The notes beneath the pieces were generated by a model. That model saw only the letters and a program-made list of their open reading frames with translations. It was not told the DNA's origin and ran no database searches. Shown in pieces: positions 8,681 through 15,366 of a stretch of 15,366 nucleotides of DNA. Origin of the DNA: Gudongella sp034004165 (GTDB taxonomy: Bacteria; Bacillota; Clostridia; Tissierellales; Tissierellaceae); contig JAVEXI010000041.1 in assembly GCA_034004165.1 (NCBI GenBank), positions 1-15,366 on the forward strand, in the 5' to 3' direction. Each line of letters opens with the position of its first letter. Position 1 is the stretch's first letter. A program made the position numbers and the translations under genes.

Positions 8681-11117
8681 ATTAACTATCGGACAAATAC
8701 GGAATACAGATTTTTTGAAGCTATATGAAAAGCTAATTTTAAATGAAGACTTAGCAGCAAATGAAATTCAAAACTTGTATAAATTAGCCTTAATTTTTAT
8801 TAATAGAGGAAATGATATCGTTCAGAGATTTGGTTATAAGATTTTGCTAAAAACGTCATTATACGAAAAATCATATATCCCGTTATACGATATTTCAATT
8901 AATTTTGGCTACTACCCTTTAACTAAGATCCTTGAGAATATTATAGCTAGCGATGAGGATAGTTTCATTCAACTACTTCTATCATCATTCTTAGAGAATT
9001 ATAGAAGTGATGATATTTATTTTACCGAACAACAGAAACAACTTGTAGAAGGATACAAGGACGATAATAATGCAACAGTTGCTGTGGTTGCTCCAACTTC
9101 GTATGGCAAATCTGAGTTGATTTTAAATACCCTAAAAAACAATCCAGATGAAAATATTTGTATTATTGTCCCAACTAAGGCACTTCTTGCGCAAACTAAA
9201 CGCAGGATTATTAATGCTAATCAATGCATAAATTCAAGAAGAGTAGTGACTCATCCTGACATGCATATTGCATCAGAAAAAAAGATAATTGGTATTCTCA
9301 CTCAGGAGAGATTGTTAAGGTTATTAGAAAAACATAAAGACTTACAATTTCATTCAGTTGTGATAGATGAAGCTCATAATCTTTTTAGCGATGATCACAG
9401 AAACAGACTACTGGCATCATCGATTGCGATTATGAATAAAAGAAACCCTGTAACATATTTTAAATTTCTATCTCCATTCTTAATTGATAGCAAGAGCCTT
9501 CTAGTAAAATCATGTGGCTTTGAAATAAATGAAAAGAAAATCACTGAATTCTTAAAAATAAACAATTTCTATTATATTGATTTTATAAATCCAGCACCAT
9601 TATCTTATTATGACCAGTTCCTAAACAACTCAATATCAGTTGAGAACTCGATGAATAGCTCTGATTTAGAATTTATTAGAGATAAAGCATCTAACAAAAA
9701 TATTATATATTTTAATAGTCCGCCAAAACTAGAGCTTTTTGCTAAGAATATTCAACACGCTGAGGTGACATCTGTCCCAGAACAGGTATTAAAAGCATGT
9801 AGAGAAATTGGGTCATATCTCCATGCTGATTATAGCTTACTAGATTGTTTAAAGAGAGGTGTCGTTTACCATCATGGCTCCGTTCCTGATATAGTTAAGC
9901 TTTATATTGAAAACCTCTATACACAAGAACCGTTTCTGAAGTTTATGGTTTGTAGCAGTACATTACTTGAAGGTGTTAATATACCCGCTGAAAAGCTTTT
10001 TATTATGGATCACAGAAAAGGCAGGAGAAAATTGTCTCCATCACAATTTAAAAATTTGTGTGGGAGGATATGCCGGTTTAATGAAATATTTAACCACGAA
10101 AACATTAACTTGAAACTATTAGAACCAGAAATCTACCTTATCAAATCGGACTACATGAGGGCAGATGCAAATATTTTAGACTTCTTAAAAGATAGTGTTA
10201 AAGAGGATAAAAAGCTTAAGGATAAGACAGAGAATGTATTACTGACTGAAACTCCAATCACAGCTATAAATAAAGCAGAATTAGCTAAAGAAGAAGAATT
10301 TCTGGATAACTTTGAAGAGGATATGAATATCTCTGAAAAATCAAGAAAAGCATCTACGGAGGTTGGAAAGGCTTGTTTTAAAAATAGTTTAAAAGAAATT
10401 GACATAATCAAATCTGAAAATAGTTTGCAGGCAAAGATCAATGATATAAAAGGCAAAAGTTTTCAAGCCAAATCAGAAAAGGAGGTTATTGAATTAATAT
10501 CTAATGTTTTTTTGGAGTATGTTCTCCAAAATGATAATAATGATAATTTACTGAGACTTAAGGAACTTAAAACACAAAATTTTTATTCAATGTTTTTGAG
10601 TTGGATAATGCGGAATGCTCCATTTAATGAACTAATAGGACATTTTGTGTCTTATTGGAATAGATTAAAAAATGATATTACCAAAGACCCGTTTGTTTAT
10701 GTTGGTAAATGGGGAGATGAGACAAGAGATGGCTATTTACCATTATGGGTAAATATTAGGGATAAAACAGATAAAGAGTTAGTTAATCTTGCAATCTTAA
10801 GGATTAAAGAAGAACAAGATTTTATTGATAATACAATAGTAAAGTTTATTGAAATTTTAAATGACTTAGATTTAATCGAAGAAAATATTTATAAACAAAT
10901 TAAGTATGGGACAGATAATGATAGTCTTATTTTAATGATTAAGAATGGTTTTAGTAGTAGTTTAGCAAAACTACTTTTGTCTAAATATAGTGAATTCTTA
11001 GAACTAAATTTTACTGAGAATTTTGTAACAGCAGAAAAAGGAATTATTGACGCAATGAGAGCTAATTCTGAAAATGATATATACATCTTTGAAACAAGTT
11101 TCAATATAAAAGGATAA
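8673..11117 (+). CDS. hamB: Hachiman helicase HamB
   Basis: 814 residues, superfamily 2 helicase. The ATG at 8673 follows AGGA (8661-8664) and overlaps hamA by 8 nt. After an N-terminal helical region (1-125) come a Q-motif-like FTEQQKQLV segment, Walker A APTSYGKS (G145-K146-S147), motif Ia-like VPTKALLAQ, Walker B DEAH (D232-H235), motif V EGVNIP (about 433), and motif VI CGRICR (R465, R468). Motif III reads LSPF rather than SAT. The C-terminal 300 residues (about 515-814) are helical and lysine/glutamate-rich, with no recognisable domain. Characterised HamB surveys DNA and releases HamA when it meets aberrant DNA, leading to broad DNA degradation. All ATPase motifs are intact. The identification relies on the fold together with the adjacent DUF1837 gene. 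Confidence 0.88.
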   Translation: MAELTIGQIRNTDFLKLYEKLILNEDLAANEIQNLYKLALIFINRGNDIVQRFGYKILLKTSLYEKSYIPLYDISINFGYYPLTKILENIIASDEDSFIQLLLSSFLENYRSDDIYFTEQQKQLVEGYKDDNNATVAVVAPTSYGKSELILNTLKNNPDENICIIVPTKALLAQTKRRIINANQCINSRRVVTHPDMHIASEKKIIGILTQERLLRLLEKHKDLQFHSVVIDEAHNLFSDDHRNRLLASSIAIMNKRNPVTYFKFLSPFLIDSKSLLVKSCGFEINEKKITEFLKINNFYYIDFINPAPLSYYDQFLNNSISVENSMNSSDLEFIRDKASNKNIIYFNSPPKLELFAKNIQHAEVTSVPEQVLKACREIGSYLHADYSLLDCLKRGVVYHHGSVPDIVKLYIENLYTQEPFLKFMVCSSTLLEGVNIPAEKLFIMDHRKGRRKLSPSQFKNLCGRICRFNEIFNHENINLKLLEPEIYLIKSDYMRADANILDFLKDSVKEDKKLKDKTENVLLTETPITAINKAELAKEEEFLDNFEEDMNISEKSRKASTEVGKACFKNSLKEIDIIKSENSLQAKINDIKGKSFQAKSEKEVIELISNVFLEYVLQNDNNDNLLRLKELKTQNFYSMFLSWIMRNAPFNELIGHFVSYWNRLKNDITKDPFVYVGKWGDETRDGYLPLWVNIRDKTDKELVNLAILRIKEEQDFIDNTIVKFIEILNDLDLIEENIYKQIKYGTDNDSLILMIKNGFSSSLAKLLLSKYSEFLELNFTENFVTAEKGIIDAMRANSENDIYIFETSFNIKG

Positions 11118-11120
11118 GCT

Positions 11121-11150
11121 ATGAAATTTACTGAAGAATGGAGCAAATAA
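11121..11150 (+). other. nine-codon ORF resembling the HsdR N-terminus, possible leader or scar
   Basis: In the short gap after hamB, an ATG at 11121 preceded by AGGA (11111-11114) opens a nine-codon frame, MKFTEEWSK, then TAA. Its first residues match the start of HsdR further on (MIKFTEDK at 12511). It may be a remnant of an older hsdR 5' end, a leader peptide coupling the next gene, or chance. The reading frame is certain; meaning is inference. Confidence 0.35.
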
Positions 11151-11153
11151 CTC

Positions 11154-12518
11154 ATGACCACTTTTCACCCCTACGAAGATGAAACCACCGAATTTAAGCG
11201 AGAACTGACCAGCAACATAGAAAAAGAGGTTGTCGCATTTCTTAATTCTGCTAAAGGTGGCGACATTTACATTGGTGTAGAAGATGATGGAACCGTTATT
11301 GGTGTGACCAATCCTGATAAGCTGCAACTGGCTATTATTGACAGAATAAAAAGTAATATTTTGCCCACTACTCTCGGATTCTTTGATGTTGTGACGGAAG
11401 AGATCGATGGGAAGCATGTTGTTCATATTATCGTTACTCGTGGCACAGAAAAGCCTTACTACCTTAAAAAGTTTGGACTGTCGCCAGCGGGTGCATATAT
11501 TCGCATTGGAACAGGCATACAACAGCTTACTACTGATATGATTGACAGGCTGTTTGCTTCCCGAACACGAAATTCATTACGTAATATCCCATCACCTCGT
11601 ACAAAGCTGAGTTTTAATCAGCTTAAAATTTATTATGATGAAAAAGGATTTACGGTTAATGATTCATTTCTTGAAAATCTTGATCTGTATACACCGAATG
11701 GTGAACTGAACTATGTGGCCTATCTATTGGCAGATCAAAATAGTGTATCCATAAAAGTTGCCAAATATGCAGGAGTAGACAAGGTTGATTTGATTGAGAA
11801 TGAAGACTATGGCTACTGCTCTTTGATCAAAGCGACAAACAAAGTTCTGGATAAACTGGAAATCGAAAATAAGACTTTTACTAAAATTACTGGTGCAGCT
11901 GAACGACTTCAAAAGCGTATGGTTGAAAGACGTGCCTTACGGGAAGCGTTAATTAACGCCATGGTGCACAATGACTATACATATGAAGTGCCTCCTGTAG
12001 TTGAAATATATTCTGATCGCCTCACGATTACGTCTTATGGAGGTTTGGTTTCTGGGCTTAGCAAGGGAGAGTTTTTTAATGGACGCTCTATGATACGCAA
12101 CAGAGAGCTTATGAGGGTTTATCGAGATCTTGGTTTGGTAGAGCAGCTTGGCTCAGGGATGAACCGTATCCTGCAAGCATATCCAAAAGAGATTTTCAGC
12201 TTTAGTGAAAACTTTATGGAAGTCTGTTTCAAATTTGAAGAGGGTTATCTTGAGTCTTTAAAAGAGGACAGAGTCAAGGTTGAAAAAACGTCGGAAAAAA
12301 CGTCGGAGAAAACGTCGGAGAAAACGTCGGAGAAAACGTCGGAGAAAATCATATCTCTTATCAAAGAAGACTCCACCATCACAATTGAGCGGCTTGCTGA
12401 GATAATAGGTGTTACACCACGCTCAATTGAACGTAATTTGAAGAAATTACAAGACAAAAGTCATATTCAGCGAGTTGGTTCTGCTAAAGGTGGACACTGG
12501 AAGGTTATCAATGATTAA
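11154..12518 (+). CDS. AlbA_2 (Schlafen-type) / RecG-like ATPase-fold / winged-helix protein
   Basis: 454 residues. ATG 11154 follows GGAG (11140-11143). The N-terminal AlbA_2 domain (about 5-125) shows ETTEFKREL, then NSAKGGDIYIGVEDDG. The middle (about 260-355) is the HATPase_c_4 type often labelled RecG-like: ALREALINAMVHNDY, then YSDRLTI, SYGGL, and LVEQLGSGMNRI. Five EKTS repeats (377-396) form a hydrophilic hinge, followed by a C-terminal winged helix (about 398-454; ERLAEIIGVTPRSIERNLKKL). Proteins of this build are usually annotated as putative transcriptional regulators or ATP-dependent DNA helicases, but no helicase motifs are present. They are frequent neighbours of type I restriction genes. 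I infer a regulator of the local operon or of hsdR expression. Its last 8 nt overlap the hsdR start. An effector role, by analogy with Schlafen-domain defence proteins, cannot be excluded. Confidence 0.9.
   Translation: MTTFHPYEDETTEFKRELTSNIEKEVVAFLNSAKGGDIYIGVEDDGTVIGVTNPDKLQLAIIDRIKSNILPTTLGFFDVVTEEIDGKHVVHIIVTRGTEKPYYLKKFGLSPAGAYIRIGTGIQQLTTDMIDRLFASRTRNSLRNIPSPRTKLSFNQLKIYYDEKGFTVNDSFLENLDLYTPNGELNYVAYLLADQNSVSIKVAKYAGVDKVDLIENEDYGYCSLIKATNKVLDKLEIENKTFTKITGAAERLQKRMVERRALREALINAMVHNDYTYEVPPVVEIYSDRLTITSYGGLVSGLSKGEFFNGRSMIRNRELMRVYRDLGLVEQLGSGMNRILQAYPKEIFSFSENFMEVCFKFEEGYLESLKEDRVKVEKTSEKTSEKTSEKTSEKTSEKIISLIKEDSTITIERLAEIIGVTPRSIERNLKKLQDKSHIQRVGSAKGGHWKVIND
12282..12347 (+). repeat. 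12-bp in-frame tandem repeat, five units encoding EKTS
   Basis: Five consecutive 12-bp units (GARAAAACGTCG) span 12282-12341, followed by a partial GAGAAA. The first two units begin with GAA and the last three with GAG; otherwise they are identical. Because 12 is a multiple of three, copy-number change would lengthen or shorten the linker between the ATPase-fold and winged-helix domains without shifting the frame. Confidence 0.95.
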
Positions 12519-15243
12519 ATTCACAGAAGACAAGCTTGAGCAGGCAATTATAGAACTCTTAGGACAGAAAGGTTATGAGTATGCTCCGGGCGATACTATT
12601 GCACGTGAGCAGTCTGATGTAATTATCAAAGATGATTTTAAAGCTTATCTGTCAGATAAGTATTCATCCGAAAGCATAACCACTGAAGAGATAGAATCCA
12701 TAATTCGCCAACTGGAGCTTTTACCCGCCTCTGACCTATATGAAACTAATAAAACCATCATAAGAATGGTTTCGGATGGTTTCCCTTTAAAGCGTGAAGA
12801 CCGCACAAAGAAAGACCTTTTCATTCAGCTCATAGACTACTCTGATGCGGATAGAAACATATACAAAATAGTCAATCAGCTTGAGATTGTAGGTTATGAA
12901 AAACGTATTCCTGATGGGATTCTATACATAAACGGTTTACCTCTCGTGGTATTTGAATTCAAAAGTGCCATAAGAGAAGAGGCAACAGTCCATGACGCAT
13001 TTATACAGCTAACAGTACGCTACAGGAGAGACATTCCTGAGCTATTTAAATACAATGCCTTTTGCATAATCAGTGATGGAGTAAACAATAAAGCAGGTTC
13101 ATTTTTCGCCCCTTATGAATTCTATTATTCATGGCGAAAGATAACCGGAGACGAGTCTATAGAGAAAGATGGAATTGATTCCCTGTTTACTATGATCAAC
13201 GGAATGTTTGATAAAGACAGGCTGAGAGAGATAGTAAGAAATTTTATATATTTTCCTGATTCCTCATCCAGAGAAGAAAAAATCTTTTGCCGATATCCGC
13301 AATATTACGCAGCTACTAAACTATACAGAAATATTCTCAAACAACGTCGCCCACATGGAGACGGTAAAGGCGGCACTTACTTCGGGGCTACCGGTTGTGG
13401 AAAAAGTTTTACCATGCTGTTTCTCACCAGACTGCTTATGAAGAGTCTGGATTTCTCCAGCCCTACTATAGTCCTCATAACAGACCGCACCGACCTTGAT
13501 GATCAACTGTCTGGTCAGTTCACCGGCGGGAAAAAATATATTGGCGATGACAACGTAATGAGTGTTGAGAGCAGGCAAGACCTCCGTGACCATTTAAAGG
13601 GGCGCGATAGCGGTGGCGTATTCCTCACCACTATCCACAAATTCACCGAAGATACCAAGCTGCTTACCGACAGAAGCAATGTGATATGCATTTCAGATGA
13701 AGCTCACCGCAGTCAGGTGAATCTTGACCAAAAAATCAAGATTACAGAAAACGGGGTCAAAAAAACTTATGGTTTTGCCAAGTATCTCCATGATTCTCTA
13801 CCAAACGCAACTTATGTAGGGTTCACTGGGACTCCTATTGATGCAACTTTAGATGTGTTTGGCGAAGTGGTGGATTCATATACTATGAACGAGTCTGTTC
13901 AGGACGAAATTACTGTTCGTATTGTCTACGAAGGCAGAGCGGCAAAAGTGCTTCTGGATAACAGTAAGCTTAAAGAGATTGAAGAATACTATAATAAGTG
14001 CGCCGAGGAAGGTGCCAGTGATTATCAAATAGAGGAAAGCAAGAAAGCTACTACCCAGATGAACAAAATCTTAGGAGACCCTGATGTAGTGAGGGATATT
14101 GCTACTGACTTTGTGGAGCATTACGAGAAAAGACTGGAAGAAGGTTCGACCGTTAAAGGCAAGGCTATGTTTGTGTGTAGCGACAGACCAATTGCCTATA
14201 TGCTATATAAGGAAATAGTTGCACTTCGGCCTGCATGGGCTGAAGTACGAGTTTGTGAGGAAGGTGTGGAACTTTCTGAGCAAGAGCAGAAAGAAATTAA
14301 GCCTATGGAACGTATCAAGATGATAATGACCCGGGGCAAAGATGACCCTAAAGAACTCTATGATATGCTAGGTAGCAAAGAATACCGAAAAGAGCTTGAT
14401 CGTCAATTTAAGAATGGGAAGTCCAATTTTAAGATAGCCATTGTTGTGGACATGTGGCTCACAGGCTTTGATGTGCCCTTTCTTGATACTATGTATATTT
14501 ATAAACCAGTGCAAAGGCATAGCCTTATACAAACAATCTCCCGTGTTAACAGGAAATATGAAGGGAAAGAAAAAGGTCTTGTTGTTGACTACATAGGTAT
14601 CAAGAGTCAAATGAATATGGCTCTGGCGATATACTCAAAAGCTGATCAGTCAAATATTGAAGAGATAGAGCAGTCCATTGTGGTAGTTAAAGATCACTTG
14701 GATTTATTATCAAAGATATTCCATAAATTCGATACCGCACCGTATTTTCAAGGTTCAGCTCTTGAGCAGCTTCATTGTCTGAATATGGCAGCTGAGTTTG
14801 CACAGGTGACACAGGAGCTTGAAAAGCGTTTCATGTATTTAGTGAAAAGACTGAAAGCTGCATATGATATATGTTGCGGCAGTGATGCATTCTCTCAGGC
14901 AGAAAGAGACCGTATTCACTTTTACATAGCTGTGAGGTCTATTGTTTTCAAACTGACCAAGGGTAACGCTCCTGACATCGCACAGATGAATGCAGTTGTG
15001 ACGAAGATGATTAAAGAAGCTCTGCAAAGTGACGGGGTGGAAGAGATTCTGAAACTTGGTGAAGATCAGGGGCAGGAAATTGACATTTTTGATGATGATT
15101 ATATGGCGAAAATTGACAAGATAAAACTGCCAAATACTAAAATAAAGTTATTGCAGCAACTCCTTACAAAGGCGATCAACGACTTTAAGAAAATTAATAA
15201 AATCAAGGGGACAGATTTTTCTAAAAAGTTTAAAGCCCTGTGA
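12511..15243 (+). CDS. hsdR: type I restriction endonuclease subunit HsdR, C-terminally truncated
   Basis: 910 residues from ATG 12511, chosen over the in-frame 12475 codon because MIKFTEDKLEQA is the typical HsdR start and AAGG lies at 12501-12504 (GGAAGG from 12499). HsdR translocates and cuts DNA lacking the HsdS-specified methylation. The N-terminal nuclease has D135, then E149-F-K151. The motor has Walker A TGCGKS (G297-S299), DEAH (D396-H399), GFTGTP (437-442), WLTGFDVP, and motif VI QTISRVNR (from 674). Members of this family that I know are about 1000-1070 residues and continue past the INKIKGTDFS segment with a helical C-terminal domain that docks on HsdM. Here the protein stops at KKFKAL, exactly where an insertion-sequence end begins, so roughly 100-150 residues appear to be lost. 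Catalytic motifs are intact but assembly with HsdM is probably impaired. Confidence 0.93.
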   Translation: MIKFTEDKLEQAIIELLGQKGYEYAPGDTIAREQSDVIIKDDFKAYLSDKYSSESITTEEIESIIRQLELLPASDLYETNKTIIRMVSDGFPLKREDRTKKDLFIQLIDYSDADRNIYKIVNQLEIVGYEKRIPDGILYINGLPLVVFEFKSAIREEATVHDAFIQLTVRYRRDIPELFKYNAFCIISDGVNNKAGSFFAPYEFYYSWRKITGDESIEKDGIDSLFTMINGMFDKDRLREIVRNFIYFPDSSSREEKIFCRYPQYYAATKLYRNILKQRRPHGDGKGGTYFGATGCGKSFTMLFLTRLLMKSLDFSSPTIVLITDRTDLDDQLSGQFTGGKKYIGDDNVMSVESRQDLRDHLKGRDSGGVFLTTIHKFTEDTKLLTDRSNVICISDEAHRSQVNLDQKIKITENGVKKTYGFAKYLHDSLPNATYVGFTGTPIDATLDVFGEVVDSYTMNESVQDEITVRIVYEGRAAKVLLDNSKLKEIEEYYNKCAEEGASDYQIEESKKATTQMNKILGDPDVVRDIATDFVEHYEKRLEEGSTVKGKAMFVCSDRPIAYMLYKEIVALRPAWAEVRVCEEGVELSEQEQKEIKPMERIKMIMTRGKDDPKELYDMLGSKEYRKELDRQFKNGKSNFKIAIVVDMWLTGFDVPFLDTMYIYKPVQRHSLIQTISRVNRKYEGKEKGLVVDYIGIKSQMNMALAIYSKADQSNIEEIEQSIVVVKDHLDLLSKIFHKFDTAPYFQGSALEQLHCLNMAAEFAQVTQELEKRFMYLVKRLKAAYDICCGSDAFSQAERDRIHFYIAVRSIVFKLTKGNAPDIAQMNAVVTKMIKEALQSDGVEEILKLGEDQGQEIDIFDDDYMAKIDKIKLPNTKIKLLQQLLTKAINDFKKINKIKGTDFSKKFKAL

Positions 15244-15255
15244 CGTAGCCCCCAT

Positions 15256-15284
15256 TTGAAGTGGACGTATTTTAGTGCTAAATT
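15256..15284 (+). promoter_or_regulatory. candidate transposase promoter
   Basis: TTGAAG (15256-15261) and TAAATT (15279-15284) are separated by 17 bp, a good sigma-70-type arrangement just inside the IS end and upstream of the transposase ORF start at 15304. The -10 overlaps the inverted repeat at 15273-15292. Confidence 0.4.
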
Positions 15285-15292
15285 AAGCACTA
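15273..15292. repeat. perfect 7-bp inverted repeat, possible operator or hairpin
   Basis: TAGTGCT (15273-15279) and AGCACTA (15286-15292) are perfect inverted copies around a 6-base spacer. The repeat overlaps the candidate -10 and touches the AGGAG ribosome site (15292-15296). It could act as an operator or as a hairpin affecting translation of the transposase. No function is shown by the sequence. Confidence 0.5.
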
Positions 15293-15303
15293 GGAGTATC
15301 CAT

Positions 15304-15366
15304 ATGTCTATTACTAGTTCCAACGGTAGCAACAGAATTGAAGTCATCACTTCCGTCCAGCGACGC
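15304..15366 (+). CDS. transposase OrfA/TnpA, N-terminal fragment (3' partial)
   Basis: The ATG at 15304 follows AGGAG (15292-15296) by seven bases. The 21 codons in the window begin MSITSSNGSNRIEV and end TSVQRR, which I recognise as the N-terminus of small helix-turn-helix transposase subunits (HTH_Tnp_1 type) that precede the catalytic ORF in IS3-family and IS66-like elements. The Arg-rich end leads into the helix-turn-helix, which lies beyond the right edge. Family choice between IS3 and IS66 is not possible from this stretch. Confidence 0.65.
   Translation, partial: MSITSSNGSNRIEVITSVQRR

Larger units (their letters stand above)
15241..15366 (+). mobile_element. left end of an insertion sequence (IS3- or IS66-type), right side outside window
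   Basis: Directly at the hsdR stop the sequence changes character: TGACGTAGCCCCCATTTG, then a short leader and a transposase-type ORF start. A 5' TG followed by a C-rich run and a GTGGAC block, with the first ORF about 60 bases in, fits an IS left end. The exact boundary (15239, 15241 or 15245) cannot be fixed without the other end and its target duplication. Confidence 0.65.

Noticed and set aside
8673..11117. Second HsdR or a BREX/DISARM helicase
   Set aside because: No nuclease domain or HsdR-type motor spacing is present, and the adjacent DUF1837 gene with an 8-nt overlap fits Hachiman better.
11004..11522. Antisense ORF of 172 codons across the hamB/AlbA_2 junction
   Set aside because: It is the longest antisense frame, but its sequence is low-quality (clusters of Cys, Asn, Ser) and it lies over two strongly supported genes.
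12282..12347. Short tandem repeats considered as a CRISPR array
   Set aside because: Units are 12 bp with no spacers and encode an in-frame protein linker.
12245..12457. Antisense ORF with a repeated FSDV pattern
   Set aside because: The repetition is only the reverse reading of the 12-bp EKTS repeat.
12475..12510. Upstream start for HsdR at 12475
   Set aside because: The extra twelve residues are unlike HsdR N-termini and lie within the AlbA_2 coding end; ATG 12511 has a better ribosome site.
11154..12518. RecG DNA helicase
   Set aside because: Despite the common label, there is no Walker A or DEAD/DEAH box; the similarity is to the RecG-like ATPase-fold (HATPase_c_4) and AlbA_2 domains.

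Overview
This is a dense, AT-rich bacterial defence island. Every gene I can support lies on the + strand and most neighbours overlap or nearly touch. The host cannot be named from the window. Bacterial Shine-Dalgarno sites, low GC, and an insertion-sequence ORF of a type common in Gram-negative bacteria suggest an AT-rich Gram-negative, but this is a weak inference. There are no housekeeping genes, tRNAs, rRNAs or CRISPR arrays.

Layout. (1) Bases 3-3495: a two-gene unit. Its first gene runs off the left edge and encodes an unusual fusion of an HsdM-like N6-methylase domain, an HsdS-like target-recognition domain, and a histidine kinase (H-box, N-box, G-box). The second gene, overlapping by 17 nt, encodes a response-regulator receiver domain joined to a C-terminal helical domain I do not recognise. 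(2) Bases 3496-3599: intergenic spacer with candidate promoter elements. (3) Bases 3600-6321: hsdM and hsdS of a type I restriction-modification (R-M) system. (4) Bases 6318-7801: kwaA and kwaB (Kiwa), coupled to hsdS by an ATGA overlap. (5) Bases 7877-11117: hamA and hamB (Hachiman nuclease and helicase). (6) Bases 11154-12518: an AlbA_2 (Schlafen-type)/RecG-like ATPase/winged-helix protein with five in-frame EKTS repeats. (7) Bases 12511-15243: hsdR, apparently missing its C-terminal end. (8) Bases 15241-15366: left end of an insertion sequence whose first bases coincide with the hsdR stop codon.

How they fit together. hsdM, hsdS and hsdR form one type I R-M locus, but hsdS and hsdR are separated by about 6.2 kb holding two other complete antiphage systems and a probable regulator. 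The R-M operon therefore looks like a chassis that has collected defence cargo. The insertion sequence seems to have removed the HsdR C-terminus, so the R-M part may now be methylation-only while Kiwa and Hachiman remain intact.

The best candidate for something undescribed is the left-hand pair. A methylase/TRD-like module is fused directly to a histidine kinase, its methylase motif IV is degenerate, and it is translationally linked to a receiver-domain protein. This reads as a possible DNA-sensing two-component defence system. That function is inference, not shown by the sequence.
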